This document shows positions 16,572 through 26,565 of a DNA stretch of 64,000 bases, in pieces. The notes below the pieces were generated by a model that saw only the letters and a list, made by a program, of their open reading frames with translations, ran no database searches and had not been told where the DNA came from. Origin of the DNA: Chromobacterium sp. IIBBL 290-4 (GTDB taxonomy: Bacteria > Pseudomonadota > Gammaproteobacteria > Burkholderiales > Chromobacteriaceae). Numbering within the stretch: the stretch's first letter is position 1; every line of letters starts with the position of its first letter. The translations under genes were made by a program, and so were the position numbers. The stretch lies in the NCBI RefSeq assembly GCF_024207115.1, contig NZ_CP100128.1, positions 3,410,001 to 3,474,000 of the forward strand, given 5' to 3'.

Positions 16572-18206
16572 ATGCATGAAATCTGGACCCAGCAGTATTT
16601 CCCGGCCGGCGGCCCCGCGCTGTCGGCGCTGATGGCCGCGCTGCCCATCGTCTTTTTCTTCATCGCGCTGGCGGTGTTGCGGCTGAAGGGCCATATCGCC
16701 GGCACCTTGACGGTGCTGATCGCGCTGGCGGTGGCCATGCTGTTTTACGGCATGCCGGCGCAGATGGCGCTGGCGGCCGCCGCCTTCGGCTTTGGCTACG
16801 GCCTGTGGCCCATCGCCTGGATCATCATCGCCGCGGTGTTCCTGTACAAGATCACGGTCAAGACCGGGCAGTTCGACATCATCCGCGCCTCGGTGCTGTC
16901 CGTGACCGAGGACCAGCGGCTGCAGATGCTGCTGGTGGGCTTTTCCTTCGGCGCCTTTCTGGAAGGAGCCGCCGGTTTCGGCGCGCCGGTGGCCATCACC
17001 GCCGCCTTGCTGGTGGGGCTGGGCTTCAAGCCGCTGTATGCGGCCGGGCTGTGCCTGATCGCCAATACCGCGCCGGTGGCCTTCGGCGCGATGGGCATCC
17101 CCATCATCGTGGCCGGGCAGGTGACCGGGCTGGACCCGTTCCTGATCGGTGCCAAGGCCGGCCATCAGCTGCCCATTCTGTCGGTGATCGTGCCGTTCTG
17201 GCTGGTGATGATGATGGACGGCCTCAAGGGCGTGCGCCAGACCTGGCCGGCCATTCTGGTGGCTGGGGTGTCGTTCGCGGTGACCCAGTTTTTCACCTCC
17301 AACTACATCGGGCCGGAACTGCCGGACATCACCTCGGCCCTGGTCAGCCTGGTGTGTCTGACGCTGTTCCTGAAAACATGGCAGCCCAGCGAGATCTTCA
17401 CTTTCAACGGCCGCCGCGCGCCGTCGGCGCGCCAGGCCAGCGGTTTCAGCCTGGGGCAGATCGCCCGCGCCTGGAGCCCGTTCCTGATTCTGACCGCGCT
17501 GGTGACCGTGTGGAGCGTCAAGCCGTTCAAGGCCTTGTTCGCCAAGGGCGGTGCGCTGGAGGGCTGTATCTGGAAACTGCATGTGCCGGGGCTGGACAAG
17601 CTGGTGCTGAAAACCGCGCCGATTGTCGCGCATGACGCGCCGTACGAAGCCTTGTACAAATTCGACATCGTGTCCGCCGTCGGCAGCGCCATCTTTCTGT
17701 CTGCGCTGCTGTCCATGGCCTTGTTGAAGTTCCGCCCGGCCGACGGCGCGCGCGCCTTCGCCGAGACCCTGGCCGAGCTGCGCCGGCCGATTTTGTCTAT
17801 CGGCATGGTGCTGGCCTTCGCCTTCGTCGCCAATTATTCCGGCATGTCCAGCACGCTGGCGCTGTGCCTGGCCAACACCGGCCAGGCTTTCCCGTTTTTC
17901 TCGCCCTTCCTGGGCTGGCTGGGCGTGTTCCTGACTGGCTCCGACACCTCGTCCAATGCCTTGTTCTCCGCTCTGCAGGCGGCCACCGCGCACCAGCTGG
18001 GCGTGTCGGACGTGCTGTTGGTGGCGGCCAACACCACCGGCGGCGTCACCGGCAAGATGATCTCGCCGCAGTCCATCGCCGTGGCCTGCGCGGCGGTGGG
18101 CTTGATAGGCAAAGAGGCGGATCTGTTCCGCTTCACCCTGAAGCACAGCCTGATCTTCTGCAGCTTCGTCGGCGCTCTGACCTGGCTGATGGCGCATATG
18201 GGGTAG
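16572..18206 (+). CDS. lldP: L-lactate permease, LctP family
   Basis: A 544-residue inner-membrane transporter with about 13 hydrophobic segments and LctP signatures ([75 protein letters not shown]). It imports lactate (L and D) or glycolate by proton symport. It follows dld by 125 bp on the same strand with no terminator seen between, so it probably closes the lactate operon. The ATG has GAGGAG upstream. Its stop codon TAG lies in a GTAGGGCGG string like the heads of REP elements elsewhere in the window. Confidence 0.92.
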   Translation: MHEIWTQQYFPAGGPALSALMAALPIVFFFIALAVLRLKGHIAGTLTVLIALAVAMLFYGMPAQMALAAAAFGFGYGLWPIAWIIIAAVFLYKITVKTGQFDIIRASVLSVTEDQRLQMLLVGFSFGAFLEGAAGFGAPVAITAALLVGLGFKPLYAAGLCLIANTAPVAFGAMGIPIIVAGQVTGLDPFLIGAKAGHQLPILSVIVPFWLVMMMDGLKGVRQTWPAILVAGVSFAVTQFFTSNYIGPELPDITSALVSLVCLTLFLKTWQPSEIFTFNGRRAPSARQASGFSLGQIARAWSPFLILTALVTVWSVKPFKALFAKGGALEGCIWKLHVPGLDKLVLKTAPIVAHDAPYEALYKFDIVSAVGSAIFLSALLSMALLKFRPADGARAFAETLAELRRPILSIGMVLAFAFVANYSGMSSTLALCLANTGQAFPFFSPFLGWLGVFLTGSDTSSNALFSALQAATAHQLGVSDVLLVAANTTGGVTGKMISPQSIAVACAAVGLIGKEADLFRFTLKHSLIFCSFVGALTWLMAHMG

Positions 18207-18224
18207 GGCGGCCCCTCTCCCCAA

Positions 18225-18255
18225 CCCCTCTCCCGCGAGGGGAGAGGGGCTTTCA
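18225..18255 (+). terminator. Terminator-like CCCTCTCCC hairpin after lldP
   Basis: Arms CCCCTCTCCC (18225-18234) and GGGAGAGGGG (18240-18249) pair perfectly around a 5-nt loop, followed by CTTT. The U-tract is short, so termination is probable but not certain. Similar CCCTCTCCC/GGGAGAGGG blocks recur in the next 350 bp. Confidence 0.55.
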
Positions 18256-18302
18256 GCCAGCCTGCGCGTCGAGGCGGGTTTCAGGCGGCAACTTAATTAC
18301 AG

Positions 18303-18600
18303 CCTATCCCGCGATGCCCTTCCTCTTCTCTTGAGGGAGAGTATCGGGGAGAGGTGCGTGGTCAAACCATGGTCTCCGATGTCCTCACGCATGCCCTGGC
18401 TGCCCATTCGCATACCGATTACCGCCTATCCAGCGATGCCCTCCCTCTTCTCTTGAGGGAGAGTATCGGGGAGAGGTGCGTGGTCAAACCATGGTCTCCG
18501 ATGTCCTCCGGCATGCCCTGGCTGCCCATTCGCATACCGATTACCGCCTATCCCGCGATGCCCTCCCTCTCCCCTAGCGGGAGAGGGCCGGGGAGAGGGG
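18303..18600. repeat. 122-bp tandem repeat, two full copies and a partial third
   Basis: Copies start at 18303, 18425 and 18547, all with period 122 bp, each opening CCTATCC-GCGATGCCC. Copies 1 and 2 differ at only a few bases; copy 3 diverges after about 25 bp and ends in GGGAGAGG-rich sequence. Each unit holds a CCCTCTTCTC/GAGGGAGAG hairpin. The whole interval 18207-18720 between lldP and cysM contains no credible gene; the open frame across the repeats only reflects the repetition. Confidence 0.9.
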
Positions 18601-18690
18601 GCAAATCGCCATCAGAAGATTTGACGCCTAGCCTTACCGCCGGTTATTAGATTAGAAATAACGATTTCGCATCTGCTGATAGCCAATCGA

Positions 18691-18696
18691 TATAAT
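18691..18696 (+). promoter_or_regulatory. -10 box of cysM
   Basis: An exact TATAAT hexamer lies 24 bp before the cysM start, in an AT-richer patch. No good -35 is seen at 16-18 bp. The predicted leader is about 18 nt. Confidence 0.5.
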
Positions 18697-18720
18697 GGGG
18701 CCAGTTCAGGGAGAGTCTTT

Positions 18721-19605
18721 GTGTACAAACATCTGGAAGATTACGTCGGCGGCACGCCGCTGGTCCGGCTCAAGCGCCTGCCTTCGGGCAATGGCAATGT
18801 GGTGTTGCTGAAGCTGGAGGGCAATAATCCGGCAGGGTCGGTGAAAGACCGGCCGGCGCTGTCCATGATCCGCCGCGCCGAGCAGCGCGGCGACATCCAG
18901 CCCGGCGACACGCTGATCGAGCCCACCAGCGGCAACACCGGCATCGCGCTGGCGATGGCGGCGGCGATGATGGGCTACCGCATGGTGCTGATCATGCCGG
19001 AAAACTCCAGCGCCGAGCGGGTGCAGGCGATGCGCGCCTACGGCGCCGAAGTGATCCTGACCCCGGCGGCGGGCTCGATGCCGGCCGCCATCGACCTGGC
19101 GCGCAGCATGGAAGCGGCCGGCCAAGGCCGCATCCTCGACCAGTTTTCCAACCCGGACAATCCGCTGGCGCATTATGAAACCACCGGCCCGGAAATCTGG
19201 GAACAGACTGGCGGCAAGATCACCCATTTCGTCTCCAGCATGGGCACCACCGGCACCATCATGGGCACCAGCCGTTTTCTGAAGGAAAAAAATCCGGCCA
19301 TCCGCATCGTCGGCGTCCATCCGGAGCCGGGCAGCCAGATCGCCGGCATCCGCAAGTGGGAAGAGCCGTATGTGCCCAAGATCTGCGATTTCGAGCGCAT
19401 AGACGAGATTCAACATGTCAGCCAGCAGGATGCGGAAGACACCGCCCGCCTGCTGGCGCGGCGCGAAGGCATCCTGGCCGGGCCGTCGTCCGGCGGCGCG
19501 CTGGCGGTGGCGCTGCGTCTGGATGCGCTGCTCAGCGAGGCGGTGATCGTGTCGGTGGTGTGCGACCGCGGCGACCGCTACCTGTCCACTGGCCTGTTCG
19601 GCTGA
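18721..19605 (+). CDS. cysM: Cysteine synthase B
   Basis: A 294-residue PLP enzyme of the beta-family that makes cysteine from O-acetylserine and sulfide or thiosulfate. PLP-binding Lys42 sits in NPAGSVKDRP, the substrate loop is TSGNTG near residue 70, and the phosphate-binding loop is SSMGTTGTIMG. The C-terminal GPSSGGALAVAL and the short length with no regulatory domain favour CysM over CysK. The start codon is GTG at 18721, with AGGGAGAG 6 nt upstream. It is probably monocistronic. Confidence 0.93.
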   Translation: MYKHLEDYVGGTPLVRLKRLPSGNGNVVLLKLEGNNPAGSVKDRPALSMIRRAEQRGDIQPGDTLIEPTSGNTGIALAMAAAMMGYRMVLIMPENSSAERVQAMRAYGAEVILTPAAGSMPAAIDLARSMEAAGQGRILDQFSNPDNPLAHYETTGPEIWEQTGGKITHFVSSMGTTGTIMGTSRFLKEKNPAIRIVGVHPEPGSQIAGIRKWEEPYVPKICDFERIDEIQHVSQQDAEDTARLLARREGILAGPSSGGALAVALRLDALLSEAVIVSVVCDRGDRYLSTGLFG

Positions 19606-19612
19606 GGCTGTC

Positions 19613-19644
19613 CGCGGGTATCGCCGCTGGCGAACCCGCGCTAC
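19613..19644 (-). repeat. REP-like hairpin, variant type
   Basis: On the minus strand a GTAG head (19644-19641) is followed by an imperfect long hairpin, CGCGGGT and TCGCC paired with GGCGA and ACCCGCG. It follows cysM directly. No U-tract follows, so it is not a standard terminator. The GTAG-plus-hairpin form matches the REP elements near 21.2, 22.5 and 36.8-37.6 kb, but the stem sequence differs. Confidence 0.5.
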
Positions 19645-19829
19645 AGGCTGGTCATAGGGGGAAGACTGTTGTCTTCCTTTTTTCTTGGGTAAGCGGCAGC
19701 AGATCGAACCGGTCGGCAGGCAAGCGTTGAGGCTTGCTCATCTTACCCGTTAAATGGTGTTTTATTTCCATTTGTCATGAATGGCCAAGCCTGCTACTTT
19801 CCTGTTTTTTCGCCAAGAAAGGGCAGACC

Positions 19830-20501
19830 ATGTTTTTGCTGATGTTCGACATCGACGGTACGCTGACAAGCTCCTACCAATACGATCAGCAGGTTTTCGC
19901 CGAGGCGGTTTCCGAAGTGGCCGGCGCGCCATTCCATGACACCAACTGGCATAACTATGCCCGTATCACCTCGGATGGGGTGACCGAGGAAGTCTTGCTG
20001 CGCATGGGGGCGGATGCTTCGCGGGCAGCCATGGTGAAGCAAGCCATGATGCGACGCTTGCATGAGCGGAGGCGGACCCAACCAGACGATTTTGCCGCCA
20101 TACCCGGCGCGGCGGCTTTCCTGCGTAGTCTGGTCGGGCGGAGCGATATCGCCGTGGCCATCGCTACTGGCTGCTGGCGCGAAGAGGCGATGTTCAAATT
20201 GGAAGCCAGCGACATCGACGCGTCCGCCATCTCCATGAGCTGCAGCGAGGATGGCGAACACCGCACCGACATCATGCGCCATGCCTGCTCGCAAGCGCTG
20301 GCGGCGACCGGGCGGGATCGTTTCGAGCGGGTGGTCTACCTGGGAGACGGCTTGTGGGACTGGCGGGCGTCCGGCGAGCTGGGTTTCGAGTTTGTCGGCA
20401 TAGGCGACCGCATCGCGGCGCTGAAAGATGCGGGCGCGGCGCATTGCCATGCTGATTTTTCCGATGCCGCCGCCGTGCGAGCTTCGTTGCGCATCGCTTG
20501 A
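19830..20501 (+). CDS. HAD-superfamily hydrolase
   Basis: A 223-residue HAD enzyme. Motif I is MFDIDGTLTSS (nucleophile Asp6, acid Asp8), motif II falls in AVAIATGCW, and motif IV is YLGDGLWDWRAS. A helical cap lies between residues 15 and 90. It resembles phosphoglycolate-phosphatase-like enzymes, but the SSYQYDQQVF cap start and C-terminal half are not specific enough to name a substrate. The start is the ATG after AAGAAAGGGC; a longer upstream frame is not supported. Confidence 0.75.
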   Translation: MFLLMFDIDGTLTSSYQYDQQVFAEAVSEVAGAPFHDTNWHNYARITSDGVTEEVLLRMGADASRAAMVKQAMMRRLHERRRTQPDDFAAIPGAAAFLRSLVGRSDIAVAIATGCWREEAMFKLEASDIDASAISMSCSEDGEHRTDIMRHACSQALAATGRDRFERVVYLGDGLWDWRASGELGFEFVGIGDRIAALKDAGAAHCHADFSDAAAVRASLRIA

Positions 20502-20580
20502 CAGTCCGTTCGCCGCGGCACGCTTGCCCGGACGGCATATTGCCCCTAGCATGGCGTTTTTCATCGGGAACTTAACCGTC

Positions 20581-21192
20581 ATGCTGAAGCTTTATGTCGA
20601 CCATACTTTTCTGAGCCCCTACGCGCTGGCGGCCTTCGTATCCCTGACCGAAAAAGGCCTGCCTTTCGAGCTGCTTACCCGCGATCTGGACGGCGGCGAG
20701 CAGTTCGAGCCGGCCTACCGCCGGCAATCGCTGACCGCTCGCGTGCCCATGCTGGCGGACGGCGATTTCTATCTAAGCGAATCGACGGCCATCATCGAAT
20801 ACCTGGAAGAAGCCTATCCCGATACCGCGCGCGTCTTGCCGGGCAATGTGCAGCAACGCGCCCGCGCGCGCCAGCTGCAAGCCTGGCTGCGCAGCGATTT
20901 GATGCCGCTGCGCAATGAGCGCAGCACCGAGGTGGTGTATGGCTTGCAGCCTGCCCAGCCCTTGGGCGAGGCGGCAAGAAAGGCGGCTGACAAGCTGATC
21001 GCGGTGGCCGAGGCGGTGGTGCCCGCCGATGGCGGCCATCTGTTTGGCGAATGGAGCGTGATCGACACCGAGCTGGCCTTGCTGCTCAAGCGGCTGACGC
21101 GGGAGGAGTTGCCGGCCCGCCTGGCCGATTACGCCGAGCGCCAGTGGCAGCGCCCCTCGTTCGCCGCCTGGCGCGCGCATCAGCTCCGGTAG
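20581..21192 (+). CDS. Glutathione S-transferase, YfcF-like
   Basis: A 203-residue GST. The N-terminal thioredoxin fold (1-80) has LYVDHTFLSPYALAAFVSLTEKGL and the glutathione-contact ARVPMLADGDFYLSESTAIIEYLEE with the cis-Pro and the conserved ES pair. An all-alpha C-terminal domain follows. The pattern resembles E. coli YfcF (GST with peroxidase activity). The ATG start follows a region without strong Shine-Dalgarno. The stop TAG is part of the GTAG head of a REP hairpin. Confidence 0.82.
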   Translation: MLKLYVDHTFLSPYALAAFVSLTEKGLPFELLTRDLDGGEQFEPAYRRQSLTARVPMLADGDFYLSESTAIIEYLEEAYPDTARVLPGNVQQRARARQLQAWLRSDLMPLRNERSTEVVYGLQPAQPLGEAARKAADKLIAVAEAVVPADGGHLFGEWSVIDTELALLLKRLTREELPARLADYAERQWQRPSFAAWRAHQLR

Positions 21193-21223
21193 GGCGGATG
21201 CCCCGCTGGCGGGGCGATCCGCC
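21189..21223 (+). repeat. REP element at the 3' end of the GST gene
   Basis: A GTAG head followed by a hairpin: GGCGGAT and GCCCCG pair with CGGGGC and ATCCGCC. The TAG of the head is the in-frame stop of the GST gene. Confidence 0.7.
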
Positions 21224-21276
21224 GTGCGGCCGTGCTCGCTGTTCGATCTTCGGCGCGATATCCGAATGAATCCCCG

Positions 21277-21387
21277 CTTGGGCGGGCAGGCCTAGGCCTT
21301 GCCCGCGCGTTGGGAGCATCCATCTAGCTCAATGGGGAACGCCCCGCAGGGGCTTCCGCCCTACGTCTTGGTTTCGACGGGGCGCTA
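21277..21387. repeat. REP-containing block with a duplicated fhlA tail
   Basis: This block matches 22495-22645. It holds GGGCGGGCAGGCC-TA-GGCCTTGCCCGC (21280-21308), a GAGCATCC-CTAGCTCAA stretch, an inverted REP GTAGGGCGGAAGCCCC (21364 downward) and, on the minus strand at 21361-21384, codons for R-P-V-E-T-K-T then TAG. The real fhlA ends R-P-V-E-T-E-A-TAG. The rest of the 385-bp gap before the S41 gene (21388-21577) is lower in GC and contains no gene that I can support. Confidence 0.65.
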
Positions 21388-21577
21388 CCGGAGGCAAGGG
21401 CTTGGGTGGGGCTTTATTTTGACATTGTCATAAATTATGATTAATGTTGGGTTTTGCCATGAATGTCGCACCCTCAGGCTCATAAAGTTGATTTCTCTTG
21501 CGGAGAACAGACTGAGCCCATGGTCTGCCTGAGTATGCAGGCTGATTTCCCATGCCGTTTCTCCGCGGCAAAGCAGA

Positions 21578-22498
21578 ATGCCGAATGCCATGAATACCGA
21601 AACCATCTTTGAGTTGATCTCCCAGTTGCGGCATGAAATCGCGACGCGTTATGTTTTTCCCGAAGTCGCTGAATCGATCTCTTCTTTTTTGAAGTCGAAG
21701 TTGAGAGATGGGGGCTATGCCGCCTGCGACGCGCCTGAGGATTTAGCCGCCGCGATCACCGACGATTTGCGGCGGCTCTCCAATGATGAGCATTTGCGTG
21801 TCCGCTATTTTGCCGAGCCGCATAGACCCGAGACAGAAGGCGATGAGGTTAGGGAACAAAACGACAGGCAGAAGCACGTTGAGGGTATGGGTTTCGGGAT
21901 AGCGAGAATCGAATTTCTTGACGGTAATATCGGTTATCTGGATATACGTGAACTGGTGGAGCTCCAGCGGTCGGCCGAGTCCATCAGCGCCGCGATGACT
22001 CTGCTGGCCAAGTGCGAGGCGCTGATCATCGATTTGCGCAAATGCTGCGGCGGGGATCCAGCTACCGTCGCCTGGCTGTGCAGCTATTTGTTCAAGGCAC
22101 GGACCAATCTCAGCGCCTTGCACTTGCGCGAAGCCAAGGCGCTGGTGCAGTTTCATACCCATGACTGGGTGCCGGGCCAGCGTTTCGGCGAGGATAAGCC
22201 AGTTTATCTTTTGCAGGCGCACTATACGTTTTCTGGCGCGGAGATGTTGGCTTACGATTTACAAGCCCTGGGCCGCGCGGTGGTGGTGGGCGAAACCTCG
22301 GGCGGCGGCGCCCACGCGTGCCAGTTTGTTTGGCTGACGCCGCATTTCAGCTTGTTGTTGCCCGAGGCGCGGTCCATCAATCCAATTACCCAGACCAATT
22401 GGGAAAAAGTGGGGGTGAAGCCAGATGTCGATGTCGGCGCGGAAGATGCGCTGGCGGTCGCCGCGAAATTGGCGCGAGACGGGATGGCGCAGGCGTAG
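21578..22498 (+). CDS. S41 family peptidase-like protein
   Basis: A 306-residue protein matching the IRBP/tail-specific-protease fold. An N-terminal helical bundle (1-70) precedes a GNIGYLDIRELVE strand segment, the LIIDLRKCCGGDPATVAWLCSYLF core and a YTFSGAEMLAYDLQALGRAVVVGETSGGGAH stretch with the candidate nucleophile Ser in TFSGAE. No signal peptide is seen, which is unusual for the family; the protein may act in the cytosol or leave by another route. Neither ATG (21578 or 21590) has a good Shine-Dalgarno sequence. The gene is visibly lower in GC at its 5' end and is flanked by repeated REP blocks, which suggests later acquisition. The stop TAG lies in a REP head. Confidence 0.75.
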   Translation: MPNAMNTETIFELISQLRHEIATRYVFPEVAESISSFLKSKLRDGGYAACDAPEDLAAAITDDLRRLSNDEHLRVRYFAEPHRPETEGDEVREQNDRQKHVEGMGFGIARIEFLDGNIGYLDIRELVELQRSAESISAAMTLLAKCEALIIDLRKCCGGDPATVAWLCSYLFKARTNLSALHLREAKALVQFHTHDWVPGQRFGEDKPVYLLQAHYTFSGAEMLAYDLQALGRAVVVGETSGGGAHACQFVWLTPHFSLLLPEARSINPITQTNWEKVGVKPDVDVGAEDALAVAAKLARDGMAQA

Positions 22499-22618
22499 GG
22501 CGAGCAGGCCTAGGCCTTGCCCGCGCGTCGGGAGCATTCCTCTAGCTCAAAAGCGGAACGCCCCGCCCGCGCGCGTCTATCGAGGTCAATGGCGGAACGC
22601 CCCGCAGGGGCTTCCGCC

Positions 22619-22622
<4 letters not shown>
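22495..22622. repeat. REP cluster between the S41 gene and fhlA
   Basis: A plus-strand REP (22495-22526: GTAG head, stem around GCAGGCC-TA-GGCCTTGC) and a minus-strand REP (22622-22591: GTAG head, stem GGAAGCCCC/GGGGCGTTCC) face each other. The first GTAG contains the stop of the S41 gene, the second the stop of fhlA. A partial third copy (GGAACGCCCCGCCCGC) lies at about 22554-22570. Nothing else is seen in the interval. Confidence 0.75.
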
Positions 22623-24250
<1,628 letters not shown>

Positions 24251-24343
24251 GGTCGGGCTCGGTGGCGGCGGGAACTTGCAGGATAAATTTTACCGGCCGG
24301 CCGCGCCTGCTCATAGCATGGATGCCGTCTAATCGCAGCGGGT

Positions 24344-24823
24344 TTAATCTGCGTCAGACAGCCAGGGCAAACTGTCCAGCGCCGGGTCGTCGCGCAGCGC
24401 GGCGTAGAGCCGGTCCACCGCCTGGCGCACCCGTTCGGTCATCGGGCAATAAAAGGCCACCAGATCGGGCTGGATGCCGATGAACTCCACTTGCGGCACT
24501 GTTTCGGCCAGCCTTTCCATCAAGAAGCTCAAAGGCAGGTCGTGGGTGCTCATGATGAACATCTCGGCCAGCGCTTGCGGCGGCACGCGGCGGATTTCGC
24601 CGGGCGCCAGGCCCATGTCGGCGGCGTCCACCAGCACCACGCGGCGCGGCGCGCGCGCGGCGACGCGGTGGGCGGCGTTTTCCGGCGCGCTGCCGCCGTC
24701 TTCAACCTCCCAGCCGGGAATGGCTTGTTGTTTCATCAGTTCGGCCAGCAGAGGGCCGGCGCCGTCGTCGCCCATCATGCTGTTGCCCACGGCCAGGATC
24801 AGATCGGGCGCATCAGTTTTCAT
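24344..24823 (-). CDS. hycI: Hydrogenase 3/4 large-subunit maturation endopeptidase
   Basis: A 159-residue protease of the HycI/HybD family. It removes the C-terminal extension of the hydrogenase large subunit after nickel insertion. The nickel-sensing residues are visible: Asp19 in GNSMMGDDGAG, an Asp in VLVDAADMG (66-69) and His94 in STHDLP. Its substrate here is HyfG, encoded in the same operon. It overlaps the preceding hyfJ by 11 bp. The length is normal for HycI (156 in E. coli). Confidence 0.93.
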   Translation of the reverse strand: MKTDAPDLILAVGNSMMGDDGAGPLLAELMKQQAIPGWEVEDGGSAPENAAHRVAARAPRRVVLVDAADMGLAPGEIRRVPPQALAEMFIMSTHDLPLSFLMERLAETVPQVEFIGIQPDLVAFYCPMTERVRQAVDRLYAALRDDPALDSLPWLSDAD

Positions 24824-25223
24824 GTCGTTTCACCATCAGGTAAAGCGCGGGTTCGGCGGCCATCGCCGCCAGCTCGCGCATCAGCGCGTCGCTCCAGCCG
24901 CGCTGTTCTTCGCTCATCGCCGGGCGGCCCTGATCGAGCGCGCGCGCCAGCAGGGCGGCGTGGCCGGCGTCTATCATGATTTCGCCAAAGCGCAGCGCGC
25001 CGGCCAGCTTGCGCCGCGCCTCGCCTTCGGGCAGCGCGGCCAGCCAGGCCGCGTAGCCGTCTTCCGGGCAGCTGAGCCGCGCTTGCAGGCAGTCGATCAC
25101 GCCGATGTGGTGGCCCAGCGCCAGCGTCTGGTAGATCACCTGGCGCGCGCCGTCGTCGGCAGGCATGTCCTCTTCGCGCTGCAGGAATTTGCGGCCCAGC
25201 GCGTGAAACACGATGCGGTTCAT
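24813..25223 (-). CDS. hyfJ: Formate hydrogenlyase maturation protein HycH/HyfJ
   Basis: A 136-residue protein of the HycH family, needed for assembly of the hydrogenase large subunit. The start [21 protein letters not shown] is characteristic, and the middle has HHIGVIDCL as in HycH. It overlaps hyfI upstream (ATGA) and hycI downstream. No metal-binding motif is obvious. Long open frames in other registers over this region are shadows. Confidence 0.88.
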   Translation of the reverse strand: MNRIVFHALGRKFLQREEDMPADDGARQVIYQTLALGHHIGVIDCLQARLSCPEDGYAAWLAALPEGEARRKLAGALRFGEIMIDAGHAALLARALDQGRPAMSEEQRGWSDALMRELAAMAAEPALYLMVKRHEN

Positions 25224-26020
25224 CGCGCGCCTCTCGCCATGCCGACATCCCACAGCCGGGTGAAGATTTCGTTCTCGCGCGGATCGTCTATCGCCGAGAG
25301 ATGGCGTTTGACGCGCTCGTCCAGGCTCAGGCCGTCGGCCTGGCTGGCCAGGTCCATGAATTGCTCGGCCAGGATGCGGCCGCTGCGGTATCCGGCCAGC
25401 CGCCGCGCCTCGCGCTCGATGCGCACCCGCGTATCCAGCGGAATGAAAGGGTGGGGCAGCAAGGCGCGGTCTCCATCGCCTTCTTCCTGATGGCTGGCAT
25501 GCAGCTTTTGTTCCAATAGGCCCAGCGCCATGGCGAAGCCGTAAATCGTGGCGGCCGGCGTGGGCGGGCAGCCGGGAATGTAAACGTCCACCGGCACGAT
25601 TTTGTCGCTGCCGCCCCAGACGCAGTAAAGGTCGTGAAAGATGCCGCCGCTGCAGCCGCACGCGCCGTAGGACACCGAGATTTTCGGGTCCGGCGCGGCC
25701 TGCCAGGCGCGCAGCGCCGGCATGCGCATGGCGCGGGTGACGGCGCCGGTGAACAGCAGGATGTCGGCGTGGCGCGGCGAGGCCACCACCTTGATGCCGA
25801 AGCGCTCGGCGTCGAACACCGGGGTGATGGCGGCGAAGATCTCGATCTCGCAGCCGTTGCAGCCGCCGCAGTCCACGCGGTAGACATAGGCCGAGCGCTG
25901 AATGTCCTTGAGCAGCTTCTGTTTCAGCTGGGTTATGCCTTCGCTTTCGGTCAGCGGCTTGGGCATGCCGTATTCGTCGCGCGGAATGATCAGGCCGGCG
26001 TCGGATTGGATCGGAATCAT
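25220..26020 (-). CDS. hyfI: Hydrogenase-4 small subunit, NuoB-like
   Basis: A 266-residue [NiFe]-hydrogenase small subunit of group 4 (HycG/HyfI). It coordinates the proximal [4Fe-4S] cluster with [11 protein letters not shown], the [10 protein letters not shown] segment and IPGCPP. It transfers electrons between the ferredoxin-like HyfH and the large subunit HyfG on the cytosolic side of the membrane arm. The start is the ATG preceded by GAGGAGGAG; a 22-codon longer frame is not used. It overlaps hyfH by 4 bp. Confidence 0.93.
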   Translation of the reverse strand: MIPIQSDAGLIIPRDEYGMPKPLTESEGITQLKQKLLKDIQRSAYVYRVDCGGCNGCEIEIFAAITPVFDAERFGIKVVASPRHADILLFTGAVTRAMRMPALRAWQAAPDPKISVSYGACGCSGGIFHDLYCVWGGSDKIVPVDVYIPGCPPTPAATIYGFAMALGLLEQKLHASHQEEGDGDRALLPHPFIPLDTRVRIEREARRLAGYRSGRILAEQFMDLASQADGLSLDERVKRHLSAIDDPRENEIFTRLWDVGMARGAR

Positions 26021-26556
26021 GCTCGCTCCTCCTCGCGGCGGCTGCGGGTCAGCGCGTCGCGTTCTATGGTCTGCTTGCGTTTGCATTCGGGGCAGGCGGC
26101 GTACAGCTTGCGCTGCGCCTCATCCAGGATCAGGCCGCTCTGGCGCAGCAGGTCCATGACGTGGTGGACCTCTTTCAGCGGCGCGAAGGGTTTGCCGCAA
26201 CAGGCGCAGTTCTCCAGCCGGAAGCTGGCGCGCTGGACCAGGTCCGCCTTGCAGGCCACCGCCAGCTCGAACTCCTGGCTCAGTTGGATGGCGCGGGTGG
26301 GGCAGACTTCCTCGCAGCGGCCGCAAAAAATGCAGCGGCCCAGGTTCAGCGCCCACTCGCGCCGGCCGGCGCGGCTGTCGGTCTGCATGGTCAGCGCACC
26401 GGCCGGGCAGGCCTGGGTGCAGGCGGCGCAGGCGATGCACTGGCCGGCGTTCAACTCCGGCTTGCCGCGAAAGCCGGGGCTGACCGGGAACGGGGCGAAC
26501 GGGTATTTCGTGGTCGGCTCGCCCGCCTTGGCTATGATCTTGAATAGCTTGAACAT
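26017..26556 (-). CDS. hyfH: Hydrogenase-4 ferredoxin-like subunit, NuoI-like
   Basis: A 179-residue protein with two classic [4Fe-4S] motifs, [12 protein letters not shown] (about 40-51) and [12 protein letters not shown] (about 75-86). A C-terminal zinc-ribbon-like CACCGKPF...CPECKRK follows, as in HycF/HyfH. It relays electrons from the HyfA/HydN ferredoxins to HyfI. The start is 9 bp after the hyfG stop. Confidence 0.92.
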   Translation of the reverse strand: MFKLFKIIAKAGEPTTKYPFAPFPVSPGFRGKPELNAGQCIACAACTQACPAGALTMQTDSRAGRREWALNLGRCIFCGRCEEVCPTRAIQLSQEFELAVACKADLVQRASFRLENCACCGKPFAPLKEVHHVMDLLRQSGLILDEAQRKLYAACPECKRKQTIERDALTRSRREEERA

Positions 26557-26565
26557 GGCGTTTTC

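Noticed and set aside
18303..18600. Possible CRISPR array
   Set aside because: The units are adjacent 122-bp tandem copies, not short repeats separated by unique spacers, and no cas gene is present.
18354..18650. 98-codon open frame across the tandem repeats
   Set aside because: The peptide simply repeats itself with the 122-bp unit shift and has no ribosome binding site.
24820..25248. 142-codon frame over hyfJ
   Set aside because: Out of frame with the recognisable HycH-family protein and Arg/Ala-rich.
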